DNA of 38,853 nt from an uncultured Methylococcaceae bacterium (GTDB lineage: Bacteria > Pseudomonadota > Gammaproteobacteria > Methylococcales > Methylomonadaceae), in NCBI GenBank assembly GCA_903873165.1, contig CAIQNQ010000247.1, positions 1 to 38,853 on the forward strand, read 5' to 3'. The translations under genes and the position numbers were made by a program. Shown piece after piece: positions 38,013 to 38,853 of the stretch. Within the stretch, counting starts at the first letter, position 1; the number at the start of each line of letters is the position of its first letter. Under the pieces are notes generated by a model. The model had not been told where the DNA came from and did not search any database. It worked only from the letters and a program-made list of their open reading frames with translations.

Positions 38013-38853
38013 CTATAAGGCATCTGTGGATTTATTATTTTTATCGCGCCTGTTAACTAGATTCGACAGGGCTATCAATATTAGAAACACTGAAATCAAG
38101 AAAATAAGTATCGGCTTGTCTGCAAATCGGGCGTAAGGAGTTAAGCCAGTCATAGGGATGATGTTATCGGTAATGCTGGTAGCCTCAAATATCGGCGCTT
38201 GTTGCAGGATACGCCCTTTGGCATCTACTATCGCCGTAACACCTGTATTGGTGGCGCGTAATAAATATCGTCCTGTTTCTAAAGCCCGCATTCTAGCGAT
38301 TTGTAAATGTTGGTGTGACTCTATTGAGTCACCAAACCAAGCATCGTTAGTAACATTAATCAAAAAAGCCGCTTGATTTATATTGATTAGACCCAGTTCA
38401 CCAAAGGCATCTTCGTAACAAATCGTCGTGATAAATGGATAACCGACAGCATTTAATAAGGCTTGTTTAAGATCACCTGCCGTAAATTGCCCCAGTTTTA
38501 TGGCTAGACTATTTAATATAAAGCCTGAGAGCGGTTGTAAAGGTAGGTATTCGCCAAAAGGAAGTAAGTGGCGTTTTTTATAAACTCCCATAGTCTGACC
38601 TAAGCTCATCACGGCATTATATATTTCGCTAGTCTCTGGGTTCTTTATAGGTAAACTGACCACGACAGTAGACTGATGTTGTTGTGCTTCTTGACTTAAC
38701 GGTTGAATAAATCCCTCATTAACCTCTGATAAAAAGGCTGGAATCGCCGTTTCTGGCCAAACAATAATCTTTGAATCCCAATGCGCTTCGGTTGTAGTTT
38801 TATACCATTGTAGGGTTTTGGCTTTATTCTCTGGTAACCATTTTTGGTCTTGA
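38013..38853 (-). CDS. lnt: Apolipoprotein N-acyltransferase, C-terminal part (gene runs off window)
   Basis: Frame stays open to the window edge: QKWLPENKAKTLQWYKTTTEAHWDSKIIVWPETAIPAFL...VVVSLPIKNPE...KRHLLPFGEYLPL...TICYEDAFGEL...LLRATNTGVTAIVDAKGRI. Confidence 0.92.
   Translation of the reverse strand, partial: QDQKWLPENKAKTLQWYKTTTEAHWDSKIIVWPETAIPAFLSEVNEGFIQPLSQEAQQHQSTVVVSLPIKNPETSEIYNAVMSLGQTMGVYKKRHLLPFGEYLPLQPLSGFILNSLAIKLGQFTAGDLKQALLNAVGYPFITTICYEDAFGELGLININQAAFLINVTNDAWFGDSIESHQHLQIARMRALETGRYLLRATNTGVTAIVDAKGRILQQAPIFEATSITDNIIPMTGLTPYARFADKPILIFLISVFLILIALSNLVNRRDKNNKSTDAL

Overview
The window looks like a gammaproteobacterial chromosome, probably a methanotroph-like (Methylococcales) background; that placement is an inference from gene content only. 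Two ordinary core blocks flank a mosaic accessory block. Left core (1-19 kb): a sulfate-uptake cluster (YezD tail, OprO/P-type porin, sbp, cysT, cysW, cysA, cysB), an OprB-like porin, split YeeE/YedE, a 6S RNA beside zapA, pepP, ubiH, a comEA-like gene, cmoB, mlaC-like, hemB, aroE and a PepSY-TM protein. Right core (30.5-38.9 kb): a small unknown ORF, priA, argS, a SPOR protein, a Lon-related protease and partial lnt. The accessory block (about 19.2-30.4 kb) is a heavily rearranged TonB/siderophore region. It holds a near-complete STN-type TonB receptor cut at its extreme C-terminus by a 101-bp palindromic element that also removes exbB; halves of a second receptor in circularly permuted order around copies of one IS; three PepSY sequences; a FecR pseudogene; an intact and a doubly deleted mazEF-like module; a frameshifted PemK-like pair; and a DUF4143 ATPase with tandem operator-like repeats. 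I found no CRISPR array and no convincing wholly new defence or biosynthetic system. The strongest unusual signals are the permuted receptor/IS architecture and the palindromic-element junction.
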